64,000 bases of DNA. Source: Castellaniella sp035707805. GTDB taxonomy: Bacteria; Pseudomonadota; Gammaproteobacteria; Burkholderiales; Burkholderiaceae_B. The stretch is taken from NCBI GenBank assembly GCA_035707805.1, contig DASSTS010000041.1:1-64000 (forward strand), given 5' to 3'. This document shows, one piece after another, positions 28,401 through 35,982 of the stretch. The notes under the pieces were generated by a model. The model did not search any database and was not told the DNA's origin. It worked only from the letters and a program-made list of their open reading frames with translations. A program made the translations under genes and the position numbers. How positions within the stretch are numbered: the stretch's first letter is position 1; each line of letters starts with the position of its first letter.

Positions 28401-28844
28401 ATATGCCCGGTCGTTGTCCGACCAGACGTAGTAATTGCGGGCGACCGTGCCCGGGCGCGCCTTGCGCGCACGCTGGAACCAGGGATGCTGGTCCGAAGTG
28501 TGGTTGATGACCAGTTCGGTGATGACCCGCAGGCCGCGCACATGGGCCGCGCGGATGAGCTTGCGCAGGTCGGACAGGCTGCCGTAGTCCGCATGCACCT
28601 TGCGGTAGTCGGCGATGTCGTAGCCGTCGTCGCGGCGCGGCGAAGGATAGAAGGGCAGCAGCCAGATCGCCGTCACCCCCAGGTCGGCGATGTAGTCCAG
28701 CCTCGACAGCAGGCCCGGCAGGTCGCCCACGCCGTCGTTGTTGGAATCGAAGAACGATTTGACGTGCAGCTGGTAGATGACGGCGTCTTTGTACCAGTCG
28801 GCTTCGGGCGCGGGGGTCAGAGGTTCGGACATGTCGGCTCGCAT
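25446..28844 (-). CDS. treS: trehalose synthase fused to maltokinase (TreS-Mak)
   Basis: 1132 residues in two parts. Residues 1-560 form a GH13 trehalose synthase that interconverts maltose and trehalose, with nucleophile Asp in GVDGMRLDAVPYL, Glu in LLAEANQWPEDARQ and Asp in FLRNHDELTLEM. The C-terminal half is an ATP-dependent maltokinase that makes maltose-1-phosphate. It has an N-cap LPAYLARQRWSAAG, a catalytic loop LRVHGDLHLGQILVS and a metal-binding DFEGEPLNDP. An Ala/Pro/Gly-rich insert (PAPAPGPTEAAAAPPAAPP) lies near residue 1050. The ATG at 28844 shares one base with the glgE stop (TGATG); the ATG at 28832 is an alternative. The fusion couples both steps feeding GlgE. Confidence 0.95.
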   Translation of the reverse strand: MRADMSEPLTPAPEADWYKDAVIYQLHVKSFFDSNNDGVGDLPGLLSRLDYIADLGVTAIWLLPFYPSPRRDDGYDIADYRKVHADYGSLSDLRKLIRAAHVRGLRVITELVINHTSDQHPWFQRARKARPGTVARNYYVWSDNDRAYAGTRVIFCDTEKSNWTWDPEAGAYYWHRFYAHQPDLNYDNPRVLAEVLNIMRFWLDMGVDGMRLDAVPYLIEREGTNNENLPETHAILQRIRAVVDEEYPGRMLLAEANQWPEDARQYFGEGDECHMAFHFPLMPRMYMAIAQEDRFPIVDILRQTPPIPPSCQWAVFLRNHDELTLEMVTSRERDYLWKVYAADPMARINLGIRRRLAPLMEGDRRRVELMNSLLLSMPGTPIVYYGDELGMGDNVHLGDRNGVRTPMQWSADRNGGFSRADPERLQVPVLMGPLYGYEVINVEAQHRNPHSLLNWTRRLLACRARTPAFGRGTLAFLNAGNRKILAYLRQWESTTILCVANLSASAQPVELPLQAYEGAVPVEMLAGSPFPRIGQLPYLLTLPPYGFYWFELSTEATPPDWHVEKPEQMHELVTLVTRSKHPQAFNDAARRLFEIEALPAYLARQRWSAAGFSGLRVNQMIPLPAAGAQPASAAAWHYWVLMDGPQAGAKRLNVPITLCWSEDAQPGYPIARIRCGPDTGIVADAFQEAGFLRALVEGLRAAPGGDEGGAGQGEGAAATQPGLRYRRFQEVWEPLAHDAEVRWIGGEQSNSSAIVDEQVVVKILRSVEPGLHPEIEMSRWLTQAGYANTPPLLGTIEHADAEGGRYTLAVMHRYVPNEGDAWRWTLEFLQRTLAAALLAGDSAGAFQESLSGYQALAQRMGRRLAELHAVFVDPQGALAGVLPPAAASTPAEAAGDGKRALRELSAALDTLARLPAAVPESCAEAVAYLRGHEAALAARVDEAARLGARPLRLRVHGDLHLGQILVSHADAYLIDFEGEPLNDPGQRRKAATVYKDLAGMLRSFDYVAAVARQGITVPTVSDTAAAPAPAPGPTEAAAAPPAAPPDELLAIFRARAGEAFLAGYRDARPPALALDQETESVLLRISQLEKAAYEVRYEAAHRPEWLPIPLNALVRISRAMLGPDAPTAGRTA

Positions 28845-31800
28845 CAGCGTGATGGCAGCGCCGGGAGGCGCCAGATTCCATAGGGGGCGTCGGGACGCAG
28901 CCGCGCCTGGGCGCAGCCGTCCGGCCAGGTCTCGAGCGCGCCGGTCAGGAGGTTCTCCGCCCGCGAGACCGCGCCCAGCGGCACCGTGACGTCCAGCGGC
29001 CGCGCGGGCTCGAGATTGACGACGACCAGCAGCACATTGGAGTGCGCCGGCGAATACCGGACATAGGCGATCACCGCCTCGACATCGCACCGCAAGCCTC
29101 GGTAGCCGCGATGATCCTGCAGGGCCGGATTGGCGCGCCGGATGGCATTGAGCTGCGTGATTTCCGCCCGGATGTTGCCCGGCGCATGCCAGTCGCGCTG
29201 CCGCAGTTCGTATTTTTCCGAGTCCGCATATTCCTCGCTGTCGGGCAAGGCCGCCGCCTCGCACAGTTCGAAGCCGCTGTAGATGCCCCACAGGCCCGAC
29301 CCCGTGGCCGCCAGGGCTGCGCGCGCGAGAAAACCGGGCCGCCCGTGCCGCTGCAGGTAGACCGGGTTGATGTCGGGCGTGTTGGTGAAGAACATCGGCC
29401 GGAAAAATTCCACGGCCGGCGGCTGCGACAGCTCCTGGAAGTAGGCGTCGATCTCCTGCGCGCCATTGCGCCAGGTGAAATAGGTGTAGGACTGCGTGAA
29501 GCCCACCTTGGCAAGCTGGTACATCATCGCCGGCCGCGTGAAGGCCTCCGCCAGGAAGACGACGTCCGGGTCCTGCGCCTGGATGTCGGCGATCAGCCAC
29601 TGCCAGAAGGGCAGCGGCTTGGTATGGGGATTGTCGACGCGGAAGATGCGCACGCCGTGCGCGATCCAGAACCGCACGATGTCGCGCAGGGCGCGCCACA
29701 GCGGAGCCTTGCGCTGCCACGGAGGCGCGTCGGCGTAGAAGGCCACGTTGACGATGTCCTGGTATTTCTTGGGCGGATTCTCGGCATAGTGCAGCGAGCC
29801 GTCCGGACGCCAGCTGAACCAGTCCCGGTGGCGGTGCAGCCAGGGATGATCGGGCGAGCACTGGATGGCGAAGTCCAGCGCGACCTCCAGCCCCTCGCGC
29901 CGCGCGGCCTGCACCAGGCGGTCGAAGTCCTCCAGCGTCCCCAGCCGGGGCTCGACGGCGTCATGGCCGCCCGCCTCGGAACCGATCGCGTAGGGGCTGC
30001 CCACGTCCTCGGGCGCCGCTTCCAGGCGGTTGTTGCGGCCCTTGCGGTTCTGCCGTCCCACGGGATGGATGGGCGGCAGGTAGAGCACGTCGAAGCCCAT
30101 GCGGCGGATGTCGGGCAGGCGCGCGATCACGTCCCCGAAGGTGCCATGCCGGTCGGGCACCGGGCTTTGCGAACGCGGGAAAAGCTCATACCAGCTCGCA
30201 TGGCGGGCGCGGGGCCGGTCCACCCAGAGCCTCATCGCCGGCGAGGCGCAGGCGAAGGTCGCCTTTGCCGCGTCCCGCAGGAAGGCCGCGAGCGGCGGCG
30301 ACAGCAGGCGCTCGATGAACGCGGCTTCGGGCCGCTCCTGGTCCACCGCCTCCAGCGCATCCAGCGTCTGGCGCACCAGCGCCCATTGCGGTGCGTCGCC
30401 CGCGGACGGACCGGACCGCTCCAGCAGGCGCGCCAGCCATTGCGCCCCTTCCTGGAGGCTCGCGCGCAGTTCCTGCCCGGCATCGAACTTGGCGCGCCAT
30501 TCGGCGCAAAATCCGGCCCAGACGTCGACCCAGGCGAGCACGCGGTATTCATGGCTGCCGATCCGTTCGGGCCGGCACTGCGCGGTCCAACGATCGTTGC
30601 CCTGCGGCTGCATCGGCGCCTCGCGCCATTCGGGTTCGTCGCAGGCGCGCCAGCACAGATTGGCCGCGAGCTTGAGGTGGCCGTCCGTGAAGATGGTCGC
30701 GCTCACCGCCAGGGCTTCGTGGCTGATGCGCTTGACCGGCCAGGCGCCGCCGTCCACCGCCGGCTCGACGTGTTCCACGCAGATCCGGGGCGCCAGGACA
30801 TGGCGGCCGGCGCCCGGCAAAGCGGCGGCCGGCACCGGCGCCCCCACCAGCGTGGGCGCGCCCCACTGCCACAGAGCGCAGCCGTCCGGCCCCAGCCCGC
30901 CATCCCGGGGGCGCAGCGCGGGCGGCACCTCGCCCCCGCCGTCCGGGCCGGCCGGAATCATGCCGGCCCATTCCGACAGCGCCGCCTGGGCCTGCGCATC
31001 GCCGTCGGCGGCCAGCGCCAGCAGCACACCGCCCGATTCCGGCCGCGCGCGCACCAGGGCCGTGGCCCGGCCCGCTGGGCCGCCAACCACCTGGAACGAG
31101 GCCGGCAGGCGGGCGGCCCGCCGCCAGACGGCCAGCGGGGCGAGTGACGCCTCGGCCACCCCCGGCGCATCCAGGATGATGCCCTCGCCGCTCACAGCCG
31201 CCGCCGCCAGCCAGCACAGGTCCCCCCGCGCCCCGGCATACGCGAGGACGGGCGCGACGGCGCACAGGCGCGCATGCTCCTGGCCCAGCCAGTCCGCGCG
31301 CCCGTCCCACCAGGCCAGGGAAGACACGGTCCAGTCGAAGCCCGCCGCGCGGCAACCCGCCAGATCCTCCGGCGACAGGCCGGGAGTCCAGGCGATACAG
31401 CTCAGCTCGCCGGCGGACTGGCGCAAGGCGGCCAGCAGCCGGGCCCAGGTGTCCGCCGTCAAGCGGTGGGGGGCCCGAAAGCAATAACCCGCCACGCCCC
31501 GGGCGCTCCAGTCCCGCAGCCTGTCGGCCCAGCTCTGGACGAAAGCAGCCGGCGGCGCTGGCTGTACGCGGTGGGTATAAAGATCCTCGCGCGGGACGCG
31601 CGGATCGGTGCGGGGATCGCCCGCCTCGGCGCGCAGCCAGTCAGGCTGCGCTGTGCCGGGGACCACGCCGCGGGCGACGCGATCCAGCGCCATCTCGAGA
31701 TGGCAGCCCAGGCCGTGGCCGGCCAAGGTGTTGCAGGCAGCCGCGATCTCGTCGCGCACCGCCAGGCCGGGCTGTCCGCCCGCGTCCGCATCGGCGGGCG

Positions 31801-31954
31801 CGTGGCTGCGGGCCCAGCCGCCGGTGCGCCAGGGCGGCGGCGCCAGCACCCCGGTGGCGCCAGCGGCGCGCCAGGACGCCGCGTGCGCCACCGCCTGTGC
31901 CAGCGACTGCGCCCTGACCAGGCACGGCCAGCCCGTATGGGAACCGCCGCTCAT
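28844..31954 (-). CDS. glgE: maltose-1-phosphate maltosyltransferase GlgE with a large N-terminal extension
   Basis: 1036 residues from ATG 31954 (a GTG at 31984 would overlap csbD). The typical GlgE core begins near residue 395 (RICVEHVEPAVDGGAWPVKR). It has an N-terminal sandwich domain and a GH13_3 barrel with nucleophile Asp in IFRVDNPHTKPLPFW, acid Glu in VVFLAEAFTRP and FFTNTPDINP. GlgE adds maltosyl units from maltose-1-phosphate to alpha-1,4-glucan. Actinobacterial GlgE is about 660-700 residues. The extra 390 N-terminal residues resemble a degenerate amylase-type barrel (GVLAPPPWRTGGW; LGCHLEMALDRVARG) and have no obvious catalytic triad. Similar long forms are known in betaproteobacteria. 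Confidence 0.93.
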   Translation of the reverse strand: MSGGSHTGWPCLVRAQSLAQAVAHAASWRAAGATGVLAPPPWRTGGWARSHAPADADAGGQPGLAVRDEIAAACNTLAGHGLGCHLEMALDRVARGVVPGTAQPDWLRAEAGDPRTDPRVPREDLYTHRVQPAPPAAFVQSWADRLRDWSARGVAGYCFRAPHRLTADTWARLLAALRQSAGELSCIAWTPGLSPEDLAGCRAAGFDWTVSSLAWWDGRADWLGQEHARLCAVAPVLAYAGARGDLCWLAAAAVSGEGIILDAPGVAEASLAPLAVWRRAARLPASFQVVGGPAGRATALVRARPESGGVLLALAADGDAQAQAALSEWAGMIPAGPDGGGEVPPALRPRDGGLGPDGCALWQWGAPTLVGAPVPAAALPGAGRHVLAPRICVEHVEPAVDGGAWPVKRISHEALAVSATIFTDGHLKLAANLCWRACDEPEWREAPMQPQGNDRWTAQCRPERIGSHEYRVLAWVDVWAGFCAEWRAKFDAGQELRASLQEGAQWLARLLERSGPSAGDAPQWALVRQTLDALEAVDQERPEAAFIERLLSPPLAAFLRDAAKATFACASPAMRLWVDRPRARHASWYELFPRSQSPVPDRHGTFGDVIARLPDIRRMGFDVLYLPPIHPVGRQNRKGRNNRLEAAPEDVGSPYAIGSEAGGHDAVEPRLGTLEDFDRLVQAARREGLEVALDFAIQCSPDHPWLHRHRDWFSWRPDGSLHYAENPPKKYQDIVNVAFYADAPPWQRKAPLWRALRDIVRFWIAHGVRIFRVDNPHTKPLPFWQWLIADIQAQDPDVVFLAEAFTRPAMMYQLAKVGFTQSYTYFTWRNGAQEIDAYFQELSQPPAVEFFRPMFFTNTPDINPVYLQRHGRPGFLARAALAATGSGLWGIYSGFELCEAAALPDSEEYADSEKYELRQRDWHAPGNIRAEITQLNAIRRANPALQDHRGYRGLRCDVEAVIAYVRYSPAHSNVLLVVVNLEPARPLDVTVPLGAVSRAENLLTGALETWPDGCAQARLRPDAPYGIWRLPALPSR

Positions 31955-31977
31955 GGATGCGACACGGCTTGCGGGGA

Positions 31978-32187
31978 CTACCACATATAGCGGTTGTCGG
32001 TTTCCCAGGTGGAGATCTGCTTGTCCGCTTCGTCCCGGGCGATGCCGTAACGTTCCTGGATCCGCCCGACCAGCTGGTCACGCTTGCCGGCGACCACGTC
32101 CAGGTCGTCGTCGGTCAGCTTGCCCCACTGCTCCTTGATCTTGCCTTTGTACTGGAGCCAGTTCCCTTTGATCGTATCTTCGTTCAT
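31978..32187 (-). CDS. CsbD-family general stress protein
   Basis: 69 residues. MNEDTIKGNWLQYKGKIKEQWGKLTDDD is the CsbD signature (a stretch around NWxQxKGKxKExWGKLTDDDL). The family is induced by osmotic, heat and stationary-phase stress; its molecular role is unknown. The ATG at 32187 has a strong AAGGAGA ribosome site six bases upstream. It heads the glgE operon, 23 bases before the glgE ATG, linking this pathway to stress. Confidence 0.95.
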   Translation of the reverse strand: MNEDTIKGNWLQYKGKIKEQWGKLTDDDLDVVAGKRDQLVGRIQERYGIARDEADKQISTWETDNRYMW

Positions 32188-32303
32188 TGCATTCTCCTTA
32201 GGGGCGTGGATTCGCCCGGTACTGCGCAGGCAGCAAGCCCCATGCCCGGAAAGCGCGCCACCGGCCTCCCCCAACCCCGCCGAGTGCGCCGCGCAGCGGC
32301 CCG

Positions 32304-32768
32304 CTAGCGGGACGGGGCGAACCGGGCCTCCTTGGCACAGGCGATGAAGGCGAAGGCGATGGCCCCGGCGAACGCCTCGTCGAACCAGGGAAAACAGCCG
32401 CTGACCCCTACCGCGACCCCGTCCACGGTGACGCCGCCCCACAGCGGCTGCTCGCCCTTGCGCAGCCGGTGCGGGCTGACCTCGCAGATCACATGTCCGT
32501 TCTGCCGGCCCTGCCAGCTCATGCGGGCCTTGCCCCGCGCATAGGCGGCATAGTCCGCATCCCAGCGCGCCGTGTCGCCCACGCTGTGCTCATACAGGAT
32601 CGCCTCGTCGAAGTCCGAGTCGCCAGGCAGCATCAGCGGATTCATCACGACGATATGCAGGAAACCGCTGTCGCCGGCCTCCTGCGATTCCATGGCCGGC
32701 AGGATCATGGGCAGCGTCAGCCGCACCGCCCGCGCAGCGGTATTCCGGTCGAAGAATGCGCCGTCCAT
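32304..32768 (-). CDS. uncharacterised protein, possibly HbpS/GlcG-like fold
   Basis: 154 residues from ATG 32768; an open frame upstream could add 17 Arg-rich residues. No signal peptide or membrane segment is seen. The C-terminal stretch VTVDGVAVGVSGCFPWFDEAF followed by an Ala-rich helix vaguely resembles the heme-binding HbpS/GlcG family (VGxxGVSG then DE). The rest, including LHIVVMNPLMLPGDSDFDEA, is not recognised. It precedes csbD by 116 bases on the same strand. The stop codon lies inside a perfect CCCGCTAGCGGG palindrome. Confidence 0.65.
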   Translation of the reverse strand: MDGAFFDRNTAARAVRLTLPMILPAMESQEAGDSGFLHIVVMNPLMLPGDSDFDEAILYEHSVGDTARWDADYAAYARGKARMSWQGRQNGHVICEVSPHRLRKGEQPLWGGVTVDGVAVGVSGCFPWFDEAFAGAIAFAFIACAKEARFAPSR

Positions 32769-33197
32769 CAGCCTCGCCTCCGGTTCGCGGCGGCGCGCGC
32801 GGGCCGCCGCCTCAGGCACTTGCTTTTATTCGCCATGGCTATTCCTGAATATCGGTTTGAATCGGCGGCATGCCGCAAGCCATGTGCCCGCATGAGGTGC
32901 GCGGCATTTTACGGCAGCGCGCCGGCGATTCAAAAATTCATTAATCTTTCGACGTGGCGGCCGATTTATTTGTATCACCGTGTACGCTGGAGGGAAATGG
33001 GAAAGCCGCGTCGATCCTGGGGAAACGCCCCCTTGTCAAAATACTTACTTCACCGCCGGGTATTTTCCGCCTGTTACTGCAGACAATATTCGAAAACGGG
33101 AAAGGTATTAATCGGCCGCCATATCGTGGTAGGTTGAAATCGAATAATCGAACGACCCCTTTGGGTGAAGCAAACTCAATATCACGGAGGCCTGACC
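32769..33197. other. gene-poor, A+T-richer intergenic region
   Basis: About 430 bases separate the leftward stress/glucan operon from the rightward small-gene cluster. Base composition is clearly less G+C rich than the neighbours (runs such as CAAAAATTCATTAATC and GATTTATTTGTATC). No open frame with local codon habits, no tRNA and no clear sigma-70 promoter is recognisable. A near repeat (AATCGAATAATCGAAC) lies about 60 bases before the next gene. It must hold the promoters of both divergent units. Confidence 0.6.
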
Positions 33198-33413
33198 ATG
33201 AAAACGTTCAAACGGATTGCGAGTCATGCGGCGCTAGCCGGCTTGTTGCTGAGCCTGGGCGCCTGCGGGGGGATGTCCCATCAGGGCAAGAGCACGGCCG
33301 CGGGCGCGGGCATCGGCGCCGTCGGGGGCGCAGTGTTGACCGGCGGCAGCGCGGCCGGAACCATCGGCGGGGCGGCGGTGGGCGGCATCGTGGGGCATGA
33401 AGTCGGCAAGTGA
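33198..33413 (+). CDS. small glycine-zipper lipoprotein
   Basis: 71 residues. A signal peptide with lipobox LSLGAC predicts a lipoprotein anchored after cleavage before Cys (about residue 23). The mature part is mostly Gly/Ala repeats (GAGIGAVGGAVLTGGSAAG), the glycine-zipper pattern of OsmB/17-kDa-antigen-like envelope proteins. The ATG at 33198 has GGAGG seven bases upstream, which decides the start over an upstream ATG at 33165. OsmB-type proteins are osmotically induced, which fits the neighbouring csbD/trehalose genes, but its role here is inferred. Confidence 0.85.
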   Translation: MKTFKRIASHAALAGLLLSLGACGGMSHQGKSTAAGAGIGAVGGAVLTGGSAAGTIGGAAVGGIVGHEVGK

Positions 33414-33481
33414 TCGGCGGATGCCGGCAGGCGCCGCCCATGGCGGCGGCGACAACCGTATCATCCACCAGGAGATTGCCC

Positions 33482-33643
33482 ATGCTGTATTACGCCGTCA
33501 TTTTTCTGATCATCGCGCTGGTCGCCGGGTTTCTCGGCTTTTTCGGGATCGCGGGCGTCGCCGCCGGGATCGCCAAGGTCCTGTTTTTCATTTTCATCGT
33601 GCTTTTCGTCGTCTCGCTGATATTCGGCCGGCGGCCTCCATAA
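33482..33643 (+). CDS. DUF1328-family small membrane protein
   Basis: 53 residues: MLYYAVIFLIIALVAGFLGF followed by FGIAGVAAGIAKVLFFIFIV and a short RRPP tail. This is the characteristic two-helix DUF1328/YtjA pattern (LxYxxxFLxxAxxAxxxGFxGIA). An AGGAG site precedes the ATG by about seven bases. The function is unknown; members often sit with stress genes. Confidence 0.92.
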   Translation: MLYYAVIFLIIALVAGFLGFFGIAGVAAGIAKVLFFIFIVLFVVSLIFGRRPP

Positions 33644-33647
33644 AGCC

Positions 33648-34025
33648 ATGATTCATTCCCCCTTCCTGCGTTCGGCCGGCGCGGTGGTGCTGCTCCTCAG
33701 CGCCATCGTGGGGCTTGCCCTCGCCCTGTACGGTTATTTCGTGCCCCTGACCGGGGTGACCGGAACCTACGGCGCCCTGCTCGTCATCATCCTGACGATC
33801 GTGATCGCACTGATGGCGCTGGGCCTCGCCCGGCTGGCCCCGGGGGCCGGCCGCGCGGCTTGGCGCATCGTGCTGCTCATCCTGCTGGCAGGCACCTGCT
33901 TTGCCGGCTTTCTCTTGCATGAACGGTGGCTGAGCATCGCGATGCTGGCCGGTCTGATCGGCCTGATCATCGACGTTCTGCGCCCTGCCCGTCTTTCGGA
34001 GACATCCCATCGTGAACCCGCATAG
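33648..34025 (+). CDS. hypothetical inner-membrane protein
   Basis: 125 residues with four predicted membrane helices (about 8-33, 42-65, 72-92, 96-112) and a short cytoplasmic tail ending SHREPA. No family is recognised. It starts four bases after the DUF1328 gene and overlaps the start of the PQQ dehydrogenase by 14 bases, so it is probably co-transcribed and coupled to it. A role in membrane attachment or electron transfer for the dehydrogenase is possible but unproven. Confidence 0.75.
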   Translation: MIHSPFLRSAGAVVLLLSAIVGLALALYGYFVPLTGVTGTYGALLVIILTIVIALMALGLARLAPGAGRAAWRIVLLILLAGTCFAGFLLHERWLSIAMLAGLIGLIIDVLRPARLSETSHREPA

Positions 34026-35952
34026 CGCCTTCCCATTCAAACGAGACGCGTGCGCGTTGGCATCGGCCCTGCTGGCAGTGTGTGTCGTGGCCATGCCTGC
34101 GGCGCATGCGCAGCAATGGGATTCTTTCCACGGCCAGCTCAGCGCCCAGAAATACAGCCCCCTGGACCAGATCAACACCCACAATGTCGCCCAGCTGGAA
34201 AAAGCCTGGCAATTCCATACCGGCGACGTGTCGGACGGCACCGGCAAGCTGCCGGCCACCGTGTGGTCGGCCACCCCCATTTTCGCCAACGACACCCTGT
34301 ACATCAGCACGCCCTTCTACCGCGTGTTCGCCCTGGATCCGGCAACCGGCGCGGTGCGCTGGCAGTTCGATACCCAGTCCAAGCTCAAGGCCGTGACCCA
34401 GCCGGCGCTCAAGACGCGCGGCGTCGCCTACTGGGCAGCCAAGGATCCACAGCCGGGCCAGCCCTGCCAGAAGATCGTCTATCTGGGCACCATGGACGCC
34501 CAGCTGTTCGCACTGGACGCCGACACCGGCAAGAAATGTCCCGGCTTTGCGGACCACGGGGTCCTGAACATCGACACGCACAACACCATCCACGCCAAAT
34601 ACCCGCTGTCGCTGCTGCAGCCGCCGACCGTGGTCGGCGACCACCTGATCCTGGGCTGGGCCGGCAAGGACTGGGCGTACGCCGAGGCGCCCCCGGGCAC
34701 GCTGTTTTCGATCAACGCCCGCACCGGCAAGGTGGAATGGACCTTCCAGGCCCTCAGCGACGAAATGCGCAAGGTCAGCGGCACGGCCAACGTCTGGACG
34801 GCCGTCTCGGCCGATCCCGGGCTCGGCCTGGTCTACGTGCCGATCTCTTCGCCCTCGCCCAACTACTGGGGCGGCTTCTGGCCCGACGAGGTGCCGCTCG
34901 TGACCTCCACGACGGCCCTGGACCTGGAGACGGGAAAGGTCGTCTGGTCGCGCCAGTGGGTGCACCACGACGTCTGGGACTATGACATCAACGCCGCCCC
35001 GACCCTGATGGACATCACCGTGGACGGCAAGAAGATCCCCGCGCTGATGCAGTCGACCAAGCAGGGCTTCCTGTTCGTCGTCAACCGCAAGACGGGCGAG
35101 GACGTCTGGCCGATCGAAGAGCGCCCGGTACCGCAGGGCGACGGCTCGGTCAAGGGCGAGCACCTCTCCCCCACCCAGCCTTTCCCGACCCTGCCCGCGC
35201 CGCTGCTGGACCAGAGCAAGAAGCCGAAGGTCTGGAAGCTGGCGGACATCGTGGGCGGCGGCGAGTGCTCGCGCCTGTGGGACCAGCTGGAATACAAGGG
35301 CATGTACAGCCCGCCCACCACGAAAGGCGAAGGCGTGCTGGCCTATCCGGACAGCGCCGGGGGCGTGCAATGGGGCGGCGTGGCATTCGACCCGGCCGGC
35401 CAGACCGCGGTCGTGAACGTCTCGCACACCGTGCAGTACATCAAGCTCTTCGATCGCGCGGCCTACGAGAAAGCGGACTCGGGCGCGGGCAATGAATCGG
35501 GCTTCGCGCCCCAGGAAGGCGCGCCCTACGGGATGCGGCTGGAAGTCGCGATGAACTGGCTGGGCATGCCCTGCTGGCAGCCACCCTATGGCGAACTGGT
35601 CGCGCTGGACATGCATACGGGCAAGGTCAAATGGCGCCGTCCCGTCGGGGCATCGCAGAAGTACGGCTTCTTCATGCCCGAAAGCTGGGGTTCGCCCACC
35701 ATCGGCGGCCCCGCCATCACCGCCGGCGGCCTGGTCTTCATCGGCGCCTCGATGGATTCCAAGGTCCGGGCCTATTCGCTGGAGACCGGGGAGGAACTCT
35801 GGGCCGACCAGGCGCAGGCCCCGGTGGTCGCCAACCCCGCCGTCTATTCCTACAAGGGACGCGAATACGTGGCCTTCGTGGCCGGCGGGAACTCCATCAT
35901 CAAGGACGAAGTCGGCGACCAGCTGGTGGTCTATGCGCTGCCGCCGAAATAG
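34012..35952 (+). CDS. periplasmic PQQ-dependent dehydrogenase (glucose/quinate type, lacking membrane domain)
   Basis: 646 residues from a GTG start inside the preceding gene. A signal peptide (hydrophobic LASALLAVCVVAMPAAHA) is cleaved before QQWDSF. The rest is an eight-bladed beta-propeller of the membrane-bound glucose/quinate dehydrogenase family, shown by QWVHHDVWDYDINAAPTLMD, SPSPNYWGGFWPDE, and repeated TGKVxW blade motifs. Unlike Gcd or QuiA (about 800 residues) it has no N-terminal five-helix membrane domain. It must therefore pass electrons to another carrier, perhaps through the small membrane protein just upstream. No cytochrome c CxxCH is present. The substrate (sugar, polyol or cyclic acid) is unknown. 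Confidence 0.88.
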   Translation: MNPHSAFPFKRDACALASALLAVCVVAMPAAHAQQWDSFHGQLSAQKYSPLDQINTHNVAQLEKAWQFHTGDVSDGTGKLPATVWSATPIFANDTLYISTPFYRVFALDPATGAVRWQFDTQSKLKAVTQPALKTRGVAYWAAKDPQPGQPCQKIVYLGTMDAQLFALDADTGKKCPGFADHGVLNIDTHNTIHAKYPLSLLQPPTVVGDHLILGWAGKDWAYAEAPPGTLFSINARTGKVEWTFQALSDEMRKVSGTANVWTAVSADPGLGLVYVPISSPSPNYWGGFWPDEVPLVTSTTALDLETGKVVWSRQWVHHDVWDYDINAAPTLMDITVDGKKIPALMQSTKQGFLFVVNRKTGEDVWPIEERPVPQGDGSVKGEHLSPTQPFPTLPAPLLDQSKKPKVWKLADIVGGGECSRLWDQLEYKGMYSPPTTKGEGVLAYPDSAGGVQWGGVAFDPAGQTAVVNVSHTVQYIKLFDRAAYEKADSGAGNESGFAPQEGAPYGMRLEVAMNWLGMPCWQPPYGELVALDMHTGKVKWRRPVGASQKYGFFMPESWGSPTIGGPAITAGGLVFIGASMDSKVRAYSLETGEELWADQAQAPVVANPAVYSYKGREYVAFVAGGNSIIKDEVGDQLVVYALPPK

Positions 35953-35982
35953 CGGGGATCTCCGAGGGTGGCCCCGCCGCCC

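Noticed and set aside
25446..29861. A 1471-residue reading of treS extending into glgE
   Set aside because: The first 340 residues come from the wrong frame of glgE. The trehalose synthase family begins at the ATG at 28844, which overlaps the glgE stop.
32954..33400. An open frame across the A+T-richer gap before the lipoprotein gene
   Set aside because: It runs out of frame through the lipoprotein gene, lacks a ribosome site and has codon use unlike the neighbours.
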